Source of the DNA: J061 sp003695725 [NCBI: Candidatus Schekmanbacteria bacterium]
GTDB lineage: Bacteria > Schekmanbacteria > GWA2-38-11
Direction: 5' to 3'
Length of the DNA: 5,374 nt
Assembly: GCA_003695725.1 (NCBI GenBank)
Contig: RFHX01000291.1
Coordinates: 1 to 5,374, forward strand
Part shown: positions 5,372-5,374 of the stretch, one piece after another
Position numbering within the stretch: position 1 is the stretch's first letter
Layout: the number at the start of each line of letters is the position of its first letter
Notes under the pieces: generated by a model
Seen by the model: the letters and a program-made list of their open reading frames with translations, nothing else
Told to the model about the DNA's origin: nothing
Database searches by the model: none
Translations under genes and position numbers: made by a program

Positions 5372-5374
5372 AAA

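Overview
The window is a tightly packed, single-strand (+) block from the head-morphogenesis module of an AT-rich tailed double-stranded DNA virus or provirus (Caudoviricetes type, HK97-fold capsid). The order is large terminase (5' end off the window), portal, an unrecognised 95-aa protein, the first part of a prohead maturation protease, a protein joining the end of that protease to a scaffold, and a major capsid protein. No tRNA, rRNA, CRISPR, insertion sequence, integrase or attachment site is visible. Every gene after the terminase is joined to the next by an overlap or a gap of 1 to 18 bases. The only real intergenic stretch is about 67 bases, between terminase and portal.

Host: the sequence does not settle it. 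Arginine is mostly AGG then AGA, isoleucine is often ATA, and start sites carry GGTG, GAGGTG or GGAGGT Shine-Dalgarno cores. The terminase-portal gap holds a GAAAGA-TTTAAATA element resembling an archaeal BRE/TATA box at suitable spacing from the portal start. This leans towards an archaeal virus, but an AT-rich bacterial host cannot be excluded.

How the genes work together: the terminase packages DNA through the portal ring. The capsid protein assembles on a scaffold, and the protease then removes the scaffold during maturation. The unusual part lies between 3039 and 4486. The protease fold is divided between two polypeptides at a TAATG stop/start junction. The candidate catalytic His and Ser are on the first; the conserved D-L-x-E strand is on the second, which continues into a DUF6582-like domain and an acidic coiled-coil scaffold. 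A strong internal ribosome binding site in the second gene predicts that the scaffold is also made alone, as with lambda C/Nu3. The capsid protein begins almost where a mature HK97-type subunit would, so its delta (scaffold) function appears to be supplied by this separate gene.

The capsid gene also differs from its neighbours in composition (A- and C-rich instead of G-rich, alanine almost all GCA). The tetramer GATC occurs only once in the whole window.
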